A DNA stretch of 64,000 nt from Catenulispora sp. EB89 (GCF_041261445.1 NZ_JBGCCU010000022.1:62001-126000); one strand, 5' to 3'. Shown: positions 36,557 through 45,482, numbered from the stretch's first letter. Notes: generated from the letters alone by a model not told the origin. Numbers and translations are program-made.

Positions 36557-37390
36557 TCAGGGCGCCGGATGTACCCGCAGCAGCCCCTCCTGCACGACCG
36601 TCGCCACCAGCGTGCCCTCCCGCGTGAACAGCCGGCCGGTGGCCAGCCCGCGGGCGCCGGAGGCCGAGGGCGAGGCCTGGTCGTAGAGCAGCCACTGGTC
36701 GGCGCGCGCCGGGCGGTGGAACCAGATCGCGTGGTCCAGCGAGGCGATCTGCACCTCTTTGTGCGGCAGCAGCTTGTGCCGGATGAGCGTGGTGGACAGC
36801 AGCGTCAGGTCCGAGACGTAGGCGAGGACCGCGGTGTGCAGGTGCGGGTCGTCCGGCAGCGGTGCGGAGGTGCGCAGCCATACCTGCCGCCGTTCCGGGC
36901 CGGTGTCCGGGACCCGCCGGATGTCGAAGGCGGTCCAGCGCCGGTAGAGGATGTTCCACAGCGCGTCCTCGCCGTCGTCGGCGGGGCTGGTCGGGATCGC
37001 CGGCAGCTCCTCCGGGTCCGGGGCGTCCGGGCGCGGGTCGGCGTGGTCCAGGCCGGGCTCGGGGATCTGGTACGAGGCCGACATGACGAAGATGTTGCGG
37101 CCGTGCTGGCGGGCCACGACCCGCCGGGTGGAGAACGACCGGCCGGTGCGCGAGCGGTCGACCTCGTACACGATCGGCGCGGCCGGGTCGCCGGGGAGCA
37201 GGAAGTACCCGTGCAGGGAGTGCACGCTGCGGTCCGGCTCGACCGTGGCCGTGGCGGCGGACAGGGCCTGGCCCAGGACCTGTCCGCCGAAGACGCGCTG
37301 CACGTCGGTGTCGGGCGAGGCGCCGCGGAACAGGTCGTCCTCGATCCTCTCCAGCTCGAGCAGGTCCATGAGGGACTCGAAGGTGGCCAA
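36557..37390 (-). CDS. acyl-CoA thioesterase (TesB-like)
   Basis: A 277-aa double-hotdog thioesterase II. The blocks FRGASPDTDVQRVFGGQVLG, VHSLHGYFLLPGDP, YEVDRSRTGRSFSTRRV and SLDHAIWFHRPARADQWLLY are characteristic, as are the C-terminal GLATGRLFTREGTLVATVVQ and EG. It hydrolyses acyl-CoA to free acid and CoA. The start is a TTG at 37390 with GGGAG upstream. Confidence 0.93.
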   Translation of the reverse strand: MATFESLMDLLELERIEDDLFRGASPDTDVQRVFGGQVLGQALSAATATVEPDRSVHSLHGYFLLPGDPAAPIVYEVDRSRTGRSFSTRRVVARQHGRNIFVMSASYQIPEPGLDHADPRPDAPDPEELPAIPTSPADDGEDALWNILYRRWTAFDIRRVPDTGPERRQVWLRTSAPLPDDPHLHTAVLAYVSDLTLLSTTLIRHKLLPHKEVQIASLDHAIWFHRPARADQWLLYDQASPSASGARGLATGRLFTREGTLVATVVQEGLLRVHPAP

Positions 37391-37491
37391 GGGGTGACTC
37401 CCGGGGGCGGATCCATCTCACCTGACGGTGGCGGTGCGGATTTGAGGGGCGGATTGAGTTTAGGCGCCGGACGGGGCCGTCGTCGGCGTGG

Positions 37492-38175
37492 CTACTCGGT
37501 GAGGTCGGTCACGGGCGGCCCGAACCTCGGCAGCAGGTCCACGATCGGCTCCGGGTCGCCGGTCCAGCCTGCGGCCAGCATCTGGGCCCGGGACCGGCGC
37601 CCGATCAGGATGCGGGAGAGTTCGAAGTCGGAGGTGGCCAGTGCCGCCGTGGGCGCGCAGTCCTGCTCCCCGAACCGCCAGCTGCCCGAGCCGGTGGCCA
37701 GCTCGATCGGCGGATTCCCGGCTTCCTCCCAGCCGCTGCGCTTGAACTTGGTCAGCAGGGTCGCCACGAACACGGCCTCGGGCGTGTCGCGCGCCTCCCG
37801 CCGGCCGAGCGCGCCGCGGATGTCGTGGCTGTGATGGAAGAGGTCGATCACGGCGATCACCGCGGGCCGCCCGGCCGGCTCGTCCAGGAACGCCTCCATC
37901 CCGGGCCCGTTGGCGCCCCACTCCTCGACGATCTCGGCCAGCGAGCGCCCCCGGCGCGCCGCGAGGTGTCCGGCGGTCCACGCGGTGCTGTCCGGCTGGG
38001 CCGCGATCCCGGCCGGGACGTCGGCGCTGATCCCGGCCAGGTGCGCGTAGGTGTCCAGCACGCTCCAGCCCGGCAGCGCGGGCACCGGCGTGCCGGCCTG
38101 CTCCGGGCTCAGATCCGCGGCCAACTCCGTGAGCTCGGCGCGGATGACACGGTAGTGCTCTCCGGCGGTGGTCAT
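37492..38175 (-). CDS. maleylpyruvate-isomerase-N/DinB-superfamily protein
   Basis: A 227-aa four-helix-bundle protein of the DinB/mycothiol-dependent superfamily. It begins HYRVIRAELTELAADLSPEQ, with VPALPGWSVLDTYAHLAGIS (metal histidine in AHLAG) and DLFHHSHDIRGALG (further metal ligands). Members use mycothiol or are of unknown activity. ATG start at 38175 has GGAGAG close by. It is divergent from the YbhB gene. Confidence 0.85.
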   Translation of the reverse strand: MTTAGEHYRVIRAELTELAADLSPEQAGTPVPALPGWSVLDTYAHLAGISADVPAGIAAQPDSTAWTAGHLAARRGRSLAEIVEEWGANGPGMEAFLDEPAGRPAVIAVIDLFHHSHDIRGALGRREARDTPEAVFVATLLTKFKRSGWEEAGNPPIELATGSGSWRFGEQDCAPTAALATSDFELSRILIGRRSRAQMLAAGWTGDPEPIVDLLPRFGPPVTDLTE

Positions 38176-38256
38176 GCTGGCCGTCTCGCCTTCTGTAGGG
38201 TTGAGGGTGGCAGATCCATCAATAGTCGATGATGTCGTTGGACGGGAGTGGTGCGC

Positions 38257-38796
38257 GTGTCGTCGCCCTATGACACCTCGGAGCAGGTGCCGTCATTCAC
38301 GGTGAGCTCCTCCGAATTCAAGCCCGGGGAACGCCTCGCCCCCGAGCACGGCTCGGCGATCTTCGAGGTCCCCGGGGGCCGCGAGACCTCGCCGCAGCTG
38401 TCCTGGGGCCCGGTCCCCGAGGGCACCAGGAGCATCTCGGTGACGATGTTCGACCCCGACGCCCCGATCCCCTCCGGGTTCTGGCACTGGGGCCTGGCCG
38501 ACCTCCCCGCCGACACCACCGAGCTCCCCGCGGGCGCCGGCGCCGGCGACGGCTCGCTCCCGGGCGAGGCGTTCCACGTCCCGAACGAGATCGGCATGCA
38601 CCAGTACGTCGGCTTCGGCCCGCCGCCCGGCACCGGCCGGCACCGCTACTACTTCGCGGTGCACGCCCTGGACGTGGACTCGGTCCGCGACCTCGGCGTC
38701 ACCCCGGACACCACGCCGGCGGTGCTGCACTTCATGATGCGCGGGCACGAGCTGGGGCGCGGGATTCTGCAGGGGTGGGCCAGCGCCGACGAGTAG
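38257..38796 (+). CDS. YbhB/YbcL family Raf kinase inhibitor-like protein
   Basis: A 179-aa PEBP-fold protein. Motifs: TSPQLSWGPVPEGTRSISVT, MFDPDAP (ligand site), GFWHWGLADLPADT, YVGFGPPPGTGRHRYYFAVH and a terminal GWASADE. The fold binds phosphate-like ligands; bacterial roles are unknown. GTG 38257 is chosen for an upstream GGGAG; GTG 38248 is an alternative. Confidence 0.92.
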   Translation: MSSPYDTSEQVPSFTVSSSEFKPGERLAPEHGSAIFEVPGGRETSPQLSWGPVPEGTRSISVTMFDPDAPIPSGFWHWGLADLPADTTELPAGAGAGDGSLPGEAFHVPNEIGMHQYVGFGPPPGTGRHRYYFAVHALDVDSVRDLGVTPDTTPAVLHFMMRGHELGRGILQGWASADE

Positions 38797-38803
38797 GGAC
38801 GGA

Positions 38804-39150
38804 GTGCTGCCGGTGGCTGCCTGGTACGGCGGCACACCGGCGGCGGCCGGATGCGGCGGGCCGGCAGCTGTCGCGAGCGGCGGCGCATCGGCGGCGGCCG
38901 GATGCGGCGCGCCGGCACCTGTCGCGAGCGGCGGCACGCTGGTGGCTGCCGGGAGCGGCGGCGCATTGGCGGCGGCCGGATGCGGCGCGCGTCGGCAGCT
39001 GTCGCGAATGGCGGCACGCTGGTGGCTGCCTCGTACGGCTGCACGCCAGCGGCGGCCAGGCATGGCGGCGCATCGGCGTCGTCGGCGGCGGCCAGGCGCG
39101 TCGGGGCATTGGCGCCATTGCGCGCGGCGCTCGGCACGACCGCCTGCTGA
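38804..39150 (+). repeat. GC-rich imperfect tandem repeat encoding an Ala/Gly repeat (frameshifted)
   Basis: Units of about 51 bp, each made of two similar 24-27-bp halves, recur from just after the YbhB stop: GCGGCGGCCGGATGCGGC at 38850, 38891 (shifted) and 38970, alternating with GTCGCGAGCGGCGGC-type and GTGGCTGCC-type halves. Read from a GTG at 38804 they give AAAGCGAPAPVASGGTLVAA-type peptide repeats. At about 38988-38990 a unit is 2 bp too long; the repeat peptide continues in another frame (VANGGTLVAASYGCTPAAAR) to about 39150. It may be a decaying low-complexity gene or a non-coding expansion. Confidence 0.7.
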
Positions 39151-39375
39151 AGCGCCGAGGCGAGCTGGCGCTCGGCGTCGGCGCGGGAGCGCTGGGCCGC
39201 GAGGGCCGGTCGGGGCGAAGGTGCCCCGGTCGGCCGATCGCCTGCCGGTCGCGGCGAGGCTTCCCCGGTCGACCGTTCGCCGGCCGGGACCGCAGTCGCC
39301 AAGGCGCCAGTTGTCAGCAGCGTGCCGTATACATACATATAAGGGGTGCTTCATCTCCAGCCATATGAGATGACA

Positions 39376-40587
39376 TCACCGCCCCGGCGCCCCAGTCGGC
39401 GCCGCCCCCAACGTCCGGAACGTGATCCCGGCCCGCGTCAGCCGCTCGATGAGCGCCTCACCCATCGCAGTAGCCGTCGTCTGCTGCCCTGCGGTCGCCG
39501 GCAGGTCGTCGAAGGCCAGGCACAGCGCCGACTCGGCGAGCATCTTCGCGGTCTCGCCGTAGCCCGGGTCGCCGCCGGAGACCTCGGTGACCAGCGTCCG
39601 GCCCCCGGCCTCGGCGCGCAGTCGCAGCGTGAACCAGCTGGCCGCGCGGCGTGCCTCGTCAGGGCCCTGTCCCGGCTTGACCACCTTGCCCACCGCCTGT
39701 CGCAGTGGTTTGACCTGCGCGGCCAGCGCCAGCCCGGCGACCAGGGACAGGGCGCCCAGCGCGATCGGCAGTCGGCGCACGGCGGCGAAGTGCCCGTAGC
39801 GGAAGTCGGGTCCGTACTCCGGAAGTGCGGCGGCGCTGCGCAGCGCGATCTGCGTGTCGATCACCGGCAGCGGTGCGATCCAGGCGTGCGCGGTCGCGTC
39901 GTGGCGCGGCGGGCCGGCCAGGACGCCGAAGCGCCGCCCCGGCTGAGCAGGCTCGGCGGACCGGCGGGCCTTGGCCGTGCGCGCCATCGCCTTGGGTCGG
40001 GACATCGCCGCCATCGCCGAGGCCAGCGTCCCGCCGGAGAACGTGCCCTTGACCCGGATGAAGCCCGACACCCGCACCGGACCGGTCTGCGGCCCGAGCT
40101 CGCGCATCGTGTACAGCACGCCGAGGTCGGTCGGGATGCTGTCGAAGCCGCAGCAGTGGACCAGGCGCGCGCCGGTCTCCACGGCGCGGGCGTTGTGCTT
40201 GAGGTACATGGCGTCGACGAACTCGGGCTCGCCGGTCAGGTCGACGTAGTCGCACCCGGCCTCGGCGCAGGCGGCCACCAGCGGCTCGCCGTAGTGCAGG
40301 TAGGGCCCGACGGTGCTGATCACCACGCGGGTGCGCTCGGCGAGCTCGCGCAGCGAGACCCGGTCCGCGGCGTCGGCGATCAGCAGGGGCAGGCCCTTGA
40401 GCTCCGGCCGGGTCGCGGCCAGCCGGTCGCGCACCGCCTGCAGCTTCGCCGCCGAACGCCCGGCCAGCGCCCAGCGCGTGCCGGCCGGGGCGTGCTCGGC
40501 GAGATAGTCGGCGACCAGGGATCCGGTGAAGCCGGTGGCTCCGAACAGGACCAGGTCGAAGGGCTTACCCGGGGTCGGGTCGGGCAT
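39376..40587 (-). CDS. saccharopine dehydrogenase-like / trans-acting enoyl reductase family protein
   Basis: A 403-aa NAD(P)-binding protein. The Rossmann loop GATGFTG (16-22) follows DLVLF, and ISTVGPYLHYGEPLVAACAE and DYVDLTGEPEFVDAM with GARLVHCCGFDSIPTDLG are characteristic of the family that includes the mycobacterial trans-acting enoyl reductase Rv2953. A hydrophobic helix near 285-305 (LPIALGALSLVAGLALAA) may attach it to the membrane. The ATG at 40587 has AAAGGTGGG upstream. Substrate here is unknown; no polyketide synthase is adjacent. Confidence 0.88.
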   Translation of the reverse strand: MPDPTPGKPFDLVLFGATGFTGSLVADYLAEHAPAGTRWALAGRSAAKLQAVRDRLAATRPELKGLPLLIADAADRVSLRELAERTRVVISTVGPYLHYGEPLVAACAEAGCDYVDLTGEPEFVDAMYLKHNARAVETGARLVHCCGFDSIPTDLGVLYTMRELGPQTGPVRVSGFIRVKGTFSGGTLASAMAAMSRPKAMARTAKARRSAEPAQPGRRFGVLAGPPRHDATAHAWIAPLPVIDTQIALRSAAALPEYGPDFRYGHFAAVRRLPIALGALSLVAGLALAAQVKPLRQAVGKVVKPGQGPDEARRAASWFTLRLRAEAGGRTLVTEVSGGDPGYGETAKMLAESALCLAFDDLPATAGQQTTATAMGEALIERLTRAGITFRTLGAAPTGAPGR

Positions 40588-40705
40588 CGGGCCCACCTTT
40601 CTTACTACCAGTCGGTAACTAGGTGGCTCCACCCTAGAGGGCCGTCGGCCGCGCAGCCAGAGCCGCGCGGCTGAGGATCAAATGGCGAGGATCGAATGCA
40701 AACCG

Positions 40706-41626
40706 TCATCGCTTCCGCGCGACCAGCATCTGCCCGGTCACCAGCGCCCCCAGCGCGACGGCGAACCCCGCGGCCTGCGGCCCGGTCAGCGACTGGTGCA
40801 GCACGACGAACCCGGCGACCGTGGCCACCATCGGGTTGGCCAGGCTCAGCAGCGACAGAGACGTCGGCGCCAGACGCTCGATGCCGCGGAACCACAGCGT
40901 GTACGCCACTGCGGTGCCCACGACGCCGATGTACGTGAACCCGGCGAGGTTCTTGGCGGTCAGCGTGTCCGGCAGCCCCTCGGAGACCAGCGTCATCGGC
41001 AGCAGGATCAGCCCGCCGAACACCAGCTGCCAGGTCGCCAGCACCATCGGCGTGGCGCCTTCCGGCCGTCCCCACCTGCGGCCCAGCACCACGGCCAGCG
41101 CCATCAGCGCGGTGGCCACCAGCATCGCCACCACGCCGAGCGGATCCAGCCGGGCCTTGGCGGTCAGCGTCATCAGTGCCACGCCGCCGGTGCCGACGAT
41201 CGCCGCGCCCAGGACCGCGTTGTGCGGCCGCTGACGCAGGATCAGGATGCTGAACCCCGCCACCAGCAGCGGCTGCACCGAGCCGAGCGTCGAGGCCACG
41301 CCGCCGGGCAGCCGGTAGGCGGCGAAGAACAGCAGGGGGAAGAAGGCCCCGAAGTTCAGCGTCCCGAGCACCGCGGTCTTCCACCACCAGCTGCCCTTCG
41401 GCAGTCGGCGCACGAACGCCAGCAGGATCAGCCCGGCCGGCAGCGCCCGCATCGTCGCGGCGAGCATCGGGCGGTGGTCGGGGAGCAGTTCGGAGGTGAC
41501 CACGTAGGTGGTGCCCCAGCTGGCCGGCGCGAGGACGGACAGCAGCAGGTCGCGGGCGGTGCCGGTCGAGGACGACGGCGTGTGCGCGACGGTCGGCGCG
41601 GCGGTTGCGGTGGCGATGGCGGTCAT
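40706..41626 (-). CDS. EamA/DMT family transporter
   Basis: A 306-aa membrane protein with ten hydrophobic helices in two EamA repeats (first SWGTTYVVTSELLP, second SLSLLSLANPMVATVAGFVV). Such proteins export metabolites such as amino acids. The ATG follows GGGGAGAA. It is divergent from a marR gene, with a palindromic site between them, the classic arrangement in which the MarR protein represses the transporter. Confidence 0.92.
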   Translation of the reverse strand: MTAIATATAAPTVAHTPSSSTGTARDLLLSVLAPASWGTTYVVTSELLPDHRPMLAATMRALPAGLILLAFVRRLPKGSWWWKTAVLGTLNFGAFFPLLFFAAYRLPGGVASTLGSVQPLLVAGFSILILRQRPHNAVLGAAIVGTGGVALMTLTAKARLDPLGVVAMLVATALMALAVVLGRRWGRPEGATPMVLATWQLVFGGLILLPMTLVSEGLPDTLTAKNLAGFTYIGVVGTAVAYTLWFRGIERLAPTSLSLLSLANPMVATVAGFVVLHQSLTGPQAAGFAVALGALVTGQMLVARKR

Positions 41627-41650
41627 GTGGAGTTCTCCCCTGGTTCTTCC

Positions 41651-41683
41651 ACACTAACAATCTTAATCTTGAGAGTGTTAACA
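41651..41683. promoter_or_regulatory. candidate MarR operator
   Basis: In the 97-bp region between the DMT and marR genes, ACACT (41651-41655) and AGTGT (41674-41678) form a dyad around an AT-rich core, and TGTTAACA (41676-41683) is a perfect palindrome. The AT-richness contrasts with the surrounding DNA and would also supply both -10 elements. Confidence 0.55.
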
Positions 41684-41723
41684 TTGAGGGAAACTAGCAC
41701 ATTCCCTCGAGAAGGAGCCGTCG

Positions 41724-42224
41724 ATGGCCGACGCCGTGGACGCGATCATCGCGATGTGGGCGCGGGAGAAGCCCGAGCTCGACGCCACGCCGATGGGCAT
41801 CGTCGGGCGCATCAGCCGCCTGTCACGGCTGCTGGACAAGGAGCTGAAGGACTTCTTCGCCGAATACGGCCTGGAGTTCTGGGAGTTCGACGTCCTGGCG
41901 ACCCTGCGCCGCTCCGGCGCCCCGTACGAGCTGTCGCCGGGGGCGCTGCTGCGCACCGCGATGGTCACCTCCGGCGCCATCACCAACCGCGTGGACCGTA
42001 TGGAGGCCAAGGGTTTGGTGGAGCGGCTGCGCGACCCCGGCGACCGTCGCGGCGTCCGGATCCATCTCACGTCCGCAGGGCTGGAACTCATCGACGAACT
42101 GATGCCGTTGCACGTCGCCAACGAGCGGCGGCTGCTGGCCGTCCTGGCCGGCGACGACCGCGACACCCTCACCGACCTGCTGCGCACCCTGGCCGCCGGC
42201 CTCGGCGACACCTCCCTGGGATAA
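41724..42224 (+). CDS. MarR family transcriptional regulator
   Basis: A 166-aa winged-helix regulator. The DNA-recognition helix region is LSPGALLRTAMVTSGAITNR, followed by VDRMEAKGLVERLRDPGDRRG (wing) trimmed here to its parts. GAAGGAG lies 8 nt before the ATG. It is probably an autorepressor and repressor of the divergent DMT transporter; the ligand is unknown. Confidence 0.93.
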   Translation: MADAVDAIIAMWAREKPELDATPMGIVGRISRLSRLLDKELKDFFAEYGLEFWEFDVLATLRRSGAPYELSPGALLRTAMVTSGAITNRVDRMEAKGLVERLRDPGDRRGVRIHLTSAGLELIDELMPLHVANERRLLAVLAGDDRDTLTDLLRTLAAGLGDTSLG

Positions 42225-42241
42225 GCCCGTAACCCTTTTGC

Positions 42242-42247
42242 GATAAT
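42242..42247 (+). promoter_or_regulatory. candidate extended -10 element for leaderless DUF1992 gene
   Basis: TGCGATAAT (extended -10 with hexamer GATAAT) ends 5 nt before the ATG at 42253, and no ribosome site is present. Confidence 0.5.
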
Positions 42248-42252
42248 GGGGT

Positions 42253-42663
42253 ATGAGCACCTGGCATGAGCGATTCGCCTCCGGCATCGACAAGCATGTG
42301 CGCGATGCCGAGAAGGACGGAGCCTTCGAGGACAACCCTTTGGTCGGCAAGCCGCTGCCCGGCGACAGCCAGCCGTACCGCGAAGACTGGTGGATCACGC
42401 AGAAGGTCGCGCAGGAACGCGTCGGCGCGCACGCGCTGCCCCTGCCGCTGGCTTTGCGACGCGAGGCGCAGGATCTGCGCAAAGGGCTGATCGAGGATCG
42501 GCTCGCCGCGTCCGAAGCCGTGTTGCGGGCTGCGATCGCGGACTACGACGTGCGCTCCGACGCCGCGCGGCGGACGCCGCAGCCGGGGCCGTCGGTGGTG
42601 ATTCCGCGGGTGGACGCGGATGAGGCCGTCGAGGCGTGGCGGCAGGCGCGCGACGCGAAGTGA
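42253..42663 (+). CDS. DUF1992 / DnaJ homologue subfamily C28-like protein
   Basis: A 136-aa soluble protein with the DUF1992 signature: AEKDGAFEDNPLVGKPLPGD, EDWWITQKVAQERVG and LPLALRREAQDLRKG. The domain also occurs in eukaryotic DnaJC28; its role is unknown. The start is probably leaderless. Its last codon overlaps the recombinase GTG (GTGA), so the two are coupled. Confidence 0.88.
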   Translation: MSTWHERFASGIDKHVRDAEKDGAFEDNPLVGKPLPGDSQPYREDWWITQKVAQERVGAHALPLPLALRREAQDLRKGLIEDRLAASEAVLRAAIADYDVRSDAARRTPQPGPSVVIPRVDADEAVEAWRQARDAK

Positions 42664-43694
42664 GCGATTCGGTGAGTTTCGAAGCGGGCCCGATGGGCTC
42701 GGCGGGCGCGGCGGATTCCGTGGGTTCCGCCGGCTCGGCCGTCGTCGTGTCCGTGGTCCCCGGCGCGCTGGCGGCGGCCGGCCCGCAGGGCGCCGGCCCG
42801 AACGCCGAGCAGGTCGCGACGTTGTTCCTGCTCACCTACAAGCCGACCACCGCCTCGGCCTACGCGGTCGATCTGAAGCAGTGGTTCGCGTGGTGCGCGC
42901 TGTTCGACGTCGATCCCTTCGACGCGGTCCGCGCGCATGTCGACGCCTGGACCGTGCATCTCGGCGACGACGGCCGGGCGCGTCCGGCGACCCTCGCGCG
43001 CAAGATCAGCGCCGTGCGCAACTTCTACGCCTACGCCGTCGACTCCGGCTACGCCGCCAAGAGCCCGGTGCCGGCCAAGGACAAGGCGCTCCACCTGCCC
43101 AAGGTCTCGCGCAAGTCGCAGACGCTGGGCCCGGACCGCGAGGAGTCGGCGGCGATGCTCGCGGCGGCGGCGAAGCGTGGGGTGCGGGACGAGGCTGTCG
43201 TCGCCGTCCTGCTGTATCAGGGCCTTCGGGTCTCGGAGCTGTGCGGCATCGATGTGGAGGACCTGTCCTCGCAGCGCGGGCACCGCGTCGTGCGGTTGCG
43301 GCGCAAGGGCGGCGAGGAGCAGGACCAGGCGATCGCGCCGCCGGCTGCCGGATGTCTGGACGCGTGGCTGGCCGAGCGTGCCGCGGACTCCGCCGTCGCT
43401 CCCGGCTCCGGGCCGGTGTTCGTCGGAGCCGAGGGTGCGCGGCTGACGCGGTATCAGGTGGAGTGGATCGTCGAGAGCTGCGCGCAGGCGGCGGGGATCG
43501 ACAAGAAGATCAGTCCGCACTCGCTGCGTCACGCCTGCACCACGCTGCTGCTTGATGCAGGGGTTCCCCTGCGCGACATCCAGGTGTATATGGGACATGC
43601 GAACTCGGCCACGACCGAGCGGTACGACCTTGGGCGTCAACATCTTGATAAATCGCCCGCGTATGCATTGTCCGGGGTGTTTGCGCGAGACTGA
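42660..43694 (+). CDS. tyrosine-type recombinase/integrase (XerC/D-like)
   Basis: A 344-aa site-specific recombinase. The core-binding domain spans about 50-145 and the catalytic domain 155-335 with R190 (GLRVSEL), K216 (RKGGEE), H287 and R290 (HSLRHACTT), H313 (GHANS) and the nucleophile Y322 (TERYDLG). All active-site residues are present. A 45-residue Ser/Gly/Ala-rich N-terminus precedes the fold. The GTG at 42660 overlaps the DUF1992 stop. There is no excisionase, tRNA or phage gene beside it, so it looks like a chromosomal solitary integrase rather than part of an island. Confidence 0.9.
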   Translation: MSDSVSFEAGPMGSAGAADSVGSAGSAVVVSVVPGALAAAGPQGAGPNAEQVATLFLLTYKPTTASAYAVDLKQWFAWCALFDVDPFDAVRAHVDAWTVHLGDDGRARPATLARKISAVRNFYAYAVDSGYAAKSPVPAKDKALHLPKVSRKSQTLGPDREESAAMLAAAAKRGVRDEAVVAVLLYQGLRVSELCGIDVEDLSSQRGHRVVRLRRKGGEEQDQAIAPPAAGCLDAWLAERAADSAVAPGSGPVFVGAEGARLTRYQVEWIVESCAQAAGIDKKISPHSLRHACTTLLLDAGVPLRDIQVYMGHANSATTERYDLGRQHLDKSPAYALSGVFARD

Positions 43695-43704
43695 GATCGT
43701 GATC

Positions 43705-44499
43705 ATGACTGAGGACGTCGTCGAGCGGCTGCGGGCCGCCGGGTGCGTGTTCGCCGAGGACGAGGCGGAGCTGTTGGTGCAGGCCGTGAAGGACGAAGTG
43801 GAGCCTTCTTCGCGGCTGGCGGCGCTGGTGGCTCGGCGCTGCGCCGGCGAGCCGCTGGAGCACGTCGTGGGGTGGGCCGAGTTCTGCGGGCTGCGGATCG
43901 CGGTCGGGCCGGGCGTGTTCGTGCCGCGGCGGCGCTCCGAGTTCCTGGTCGAACTCGCCCTGGACCTGGGGCGCGAGGCGCGTGCGATCGTGGACATGTG
44001 CTGCGGTTCGGCGCCGTTCGCGACGGTGCTGGCGACGCGATTGCCACGTGCCGAGGTGCACGCCGCCGATATCGACGCGGGGCAGCTGGAGTACGCGCGG
44101 CGCAATCTCGGGCCGTTCGCGGGGCGGTCCCGGGTGCACGAGGGCGACCTGTTCGAGGCGCTGCCCGAGCGGTTGCGGGGGAGCGTGGATCTGCTGGTGG
44201 TGAACGCGCCGTATGTGCCGACGGGGGCGATCGCCACGCTGCCGGCTGAGGCGCGGGCCTTCGAGCCGCTGGGGAGTCTGGACGGCGGGGCCGATGGGCT
44301 GGCCGTGCACCGGCGGGTCGCGGCCGAGGCTCCGGCGTGGCTCGCGGCGCGTGGGCATCTGCTGATCGAGACAAGTGAGGCGCAGGCTGAGCCGATGCTG
44401 GAGGCGTTCGGGGAGGCTGGGTTGAAGGCGTGGATCGCGCAGGATCAGGAGTTGGAGGCGACGGTGGTTATCGGGCGGCAGCCGGAGTCGGGGAGCTGA
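43705..44499 (+). CDS. putative protein N5-glutamine methyltransferase (PrmC/HemK-like)
   Basis: A 264-aa class I SAM methyltransferase. DMCCGSA (97-103) is the SAM loop and NAPY (167-170) replaces the NPPY motif that positions glutamine in canonical PrmC. VGWAEFCGLRIAVGPGVFVP and the R-R-R-S-E segment are typical of an actinobacterial PrmC-like subfamily. The substrate is therefore not certain to be release factors. ATG 43705 is used, with a GTG 6 nt earlier possible. Confidence 0.85.
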   Translation: MTEDVVERLRAAGCVFAEDEAELLVQAVKDEVEPSSRLAALVARRCAGEPLEHVVGWAEFCGLRIAVGPGVFVPRRRSEFLVELALDLGREARAIVDMCCGSAPFATVLATRLPRAEVHAADIDAGQLEYARRNLGPFAGRSRVHEGDLFEALPERLRGSVDLLVVNAPYVPTGAIATLPAEARAFEPLGSLDGGADGLAVHRRVAAEAPAWLAARGHLLIETSEAQAEPMLEAFGEAGLKAWIAQDQELEATVVIGRQPESGS

Positions 44500-44701
44500 G
44501 GCGTAAGCCATGATGGCTCTCGTTACGGGTGCCAATCGGCTGCGTACAGACGGCGGTCCGACCGGCGGGTTCTTCCGGGACGGCAAGGCCATCGCCTGGT
44601 AGGGCTGTTTCCGGCGAGGGCATAAATGCCGCCTCGGCGGCGCGTGCGGCTCGGGTACGTTCGAGCCGACAGCGTCGTCGCAGGCCAAGGAGGGTCCACT
44701 G

Positions 44702-45322
44702 ATGCCGATCTCGGACACGGACCCGGACCTGGACTTGGATGCCGACCCGGGCGAGCGCCTTCTGCGGCTGCTCGACGCGCGGCCGGAGGTCGCACGCACC
44801 CTGGACCTGGTCGCCGACTTCGACGTCACCCGCCGCTACCAGGCCGAACGCCTCGTGATCCCGGCCGGCCTGCCCCTGCTCCCGATCGCCGCCGACGGCA
44901 CCGGCGGCACGTACTACCTGGTCGGCGACCCGAAGGAAGCGCGCCGGCCGGTGCTCTACGCGGACGGCCAGGGCTGCGGCACGCTGATCGCCGAAGACCT
45001 CGCCGAGGCACTGGCCATCTTCATCACCCTGGGCTTCTGGCACGAGGCCGGCCACGGCTTCCCGCTGGAGACCACCGAGGAGAACCTGCGCGCCTCCGAA
45101 CCGGACATCGACACGATCCGCGCCGACCTCTACACGGCGACCGGCATCGCCCCGCTCACCGCCGACCAGGCCCGCGACCGCCTGCTGGCAGCCGCGGCGC
45201 GCACCGCCTCGGACTACGTCGCGATGGCCGACTTCCCCGGCGCCCGGCCGTACCACCTGCTGTTCGCGCCGCCGCGGGGGATCGCGGGTATTTCTCGGGC
45301 GGTGGGGGCGGCGAGCCAGTAG
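44702..45322 (+). CDS. hypothetical protein, possibly SUKH-like
   Basis: A 206-aa acidic protein. Asp-rich start (DTDPDLDLDADPGERLL), then LPLLPIAADGTGGTYYLVGD and RPVLYADGQGCGTLIAEDLA, a strand pattern reminiscent of SMI1/KNR4 (SUKH) immunity-type domains, but I cannot confirm this. AGGAGGG lies 7 nt before the ATG. A very stable hairpin follows. It stands alone, with no toxin gene adjacent. Confidence 0.75.
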   Translation: MPISDTDPDLDLDADPGERLLRLLDARPEVARTLDLVADFDVTRRYQAERLVIPAGLPLLPIAADGTGGTYYLVGDPKEARRPVLYADGQGCGTLIAEDLAEALAIFITLGFWHEAGHGFPLETTEENLRASEPDIDTIRADLYTATGIAPLTADQARDRLLAAAARTASDYVAMADFPGARPYHLLFAPPRGIAGISRAVGAASQ

Positions 45323-45430
45323 CTTCGGGCACTGATGGTTTCTGTCGCGCTGCTGCTGACTACCTCATGACCCCGCCGCGGTCGTGGCCGCCGAGAAGTT
45401 TCCGCGCGCGCCGAACCTCCCGAACACGTC

Positions 45431-45461
45431 TGTGGGGCCGCCCGCATCGGGCGGCCCCACA
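45431..45461. terminator. bidirectional terminator
   Basis: A perfect 14-bp stem TGTGGGGCCGCCCG / CGGGCGGCCCCACA with loop CAT lies between two convergent genes (stops at 45322 and 45483). No T run is present, which is usual for actinobacterial terminators. Confidence 0.85.
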
Positions 45462-45482
45462 GGATGTCATCGGCGTCCGGGC

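Noticed and set aside
38649-39338. 229-codon minus-strand Arg/Pro-rich frame over the repeat region
   Set aside because: Composition follows from the complement of the Ala/Gly repeat and it runs into the YbhB gene; no ribosome site was seen.
42660-43694. Prophage or genomic island marker
   Set aside because: The recombinase has no mobile-element neighbours or att-like repeats in view; flanking genes look chromosomal.
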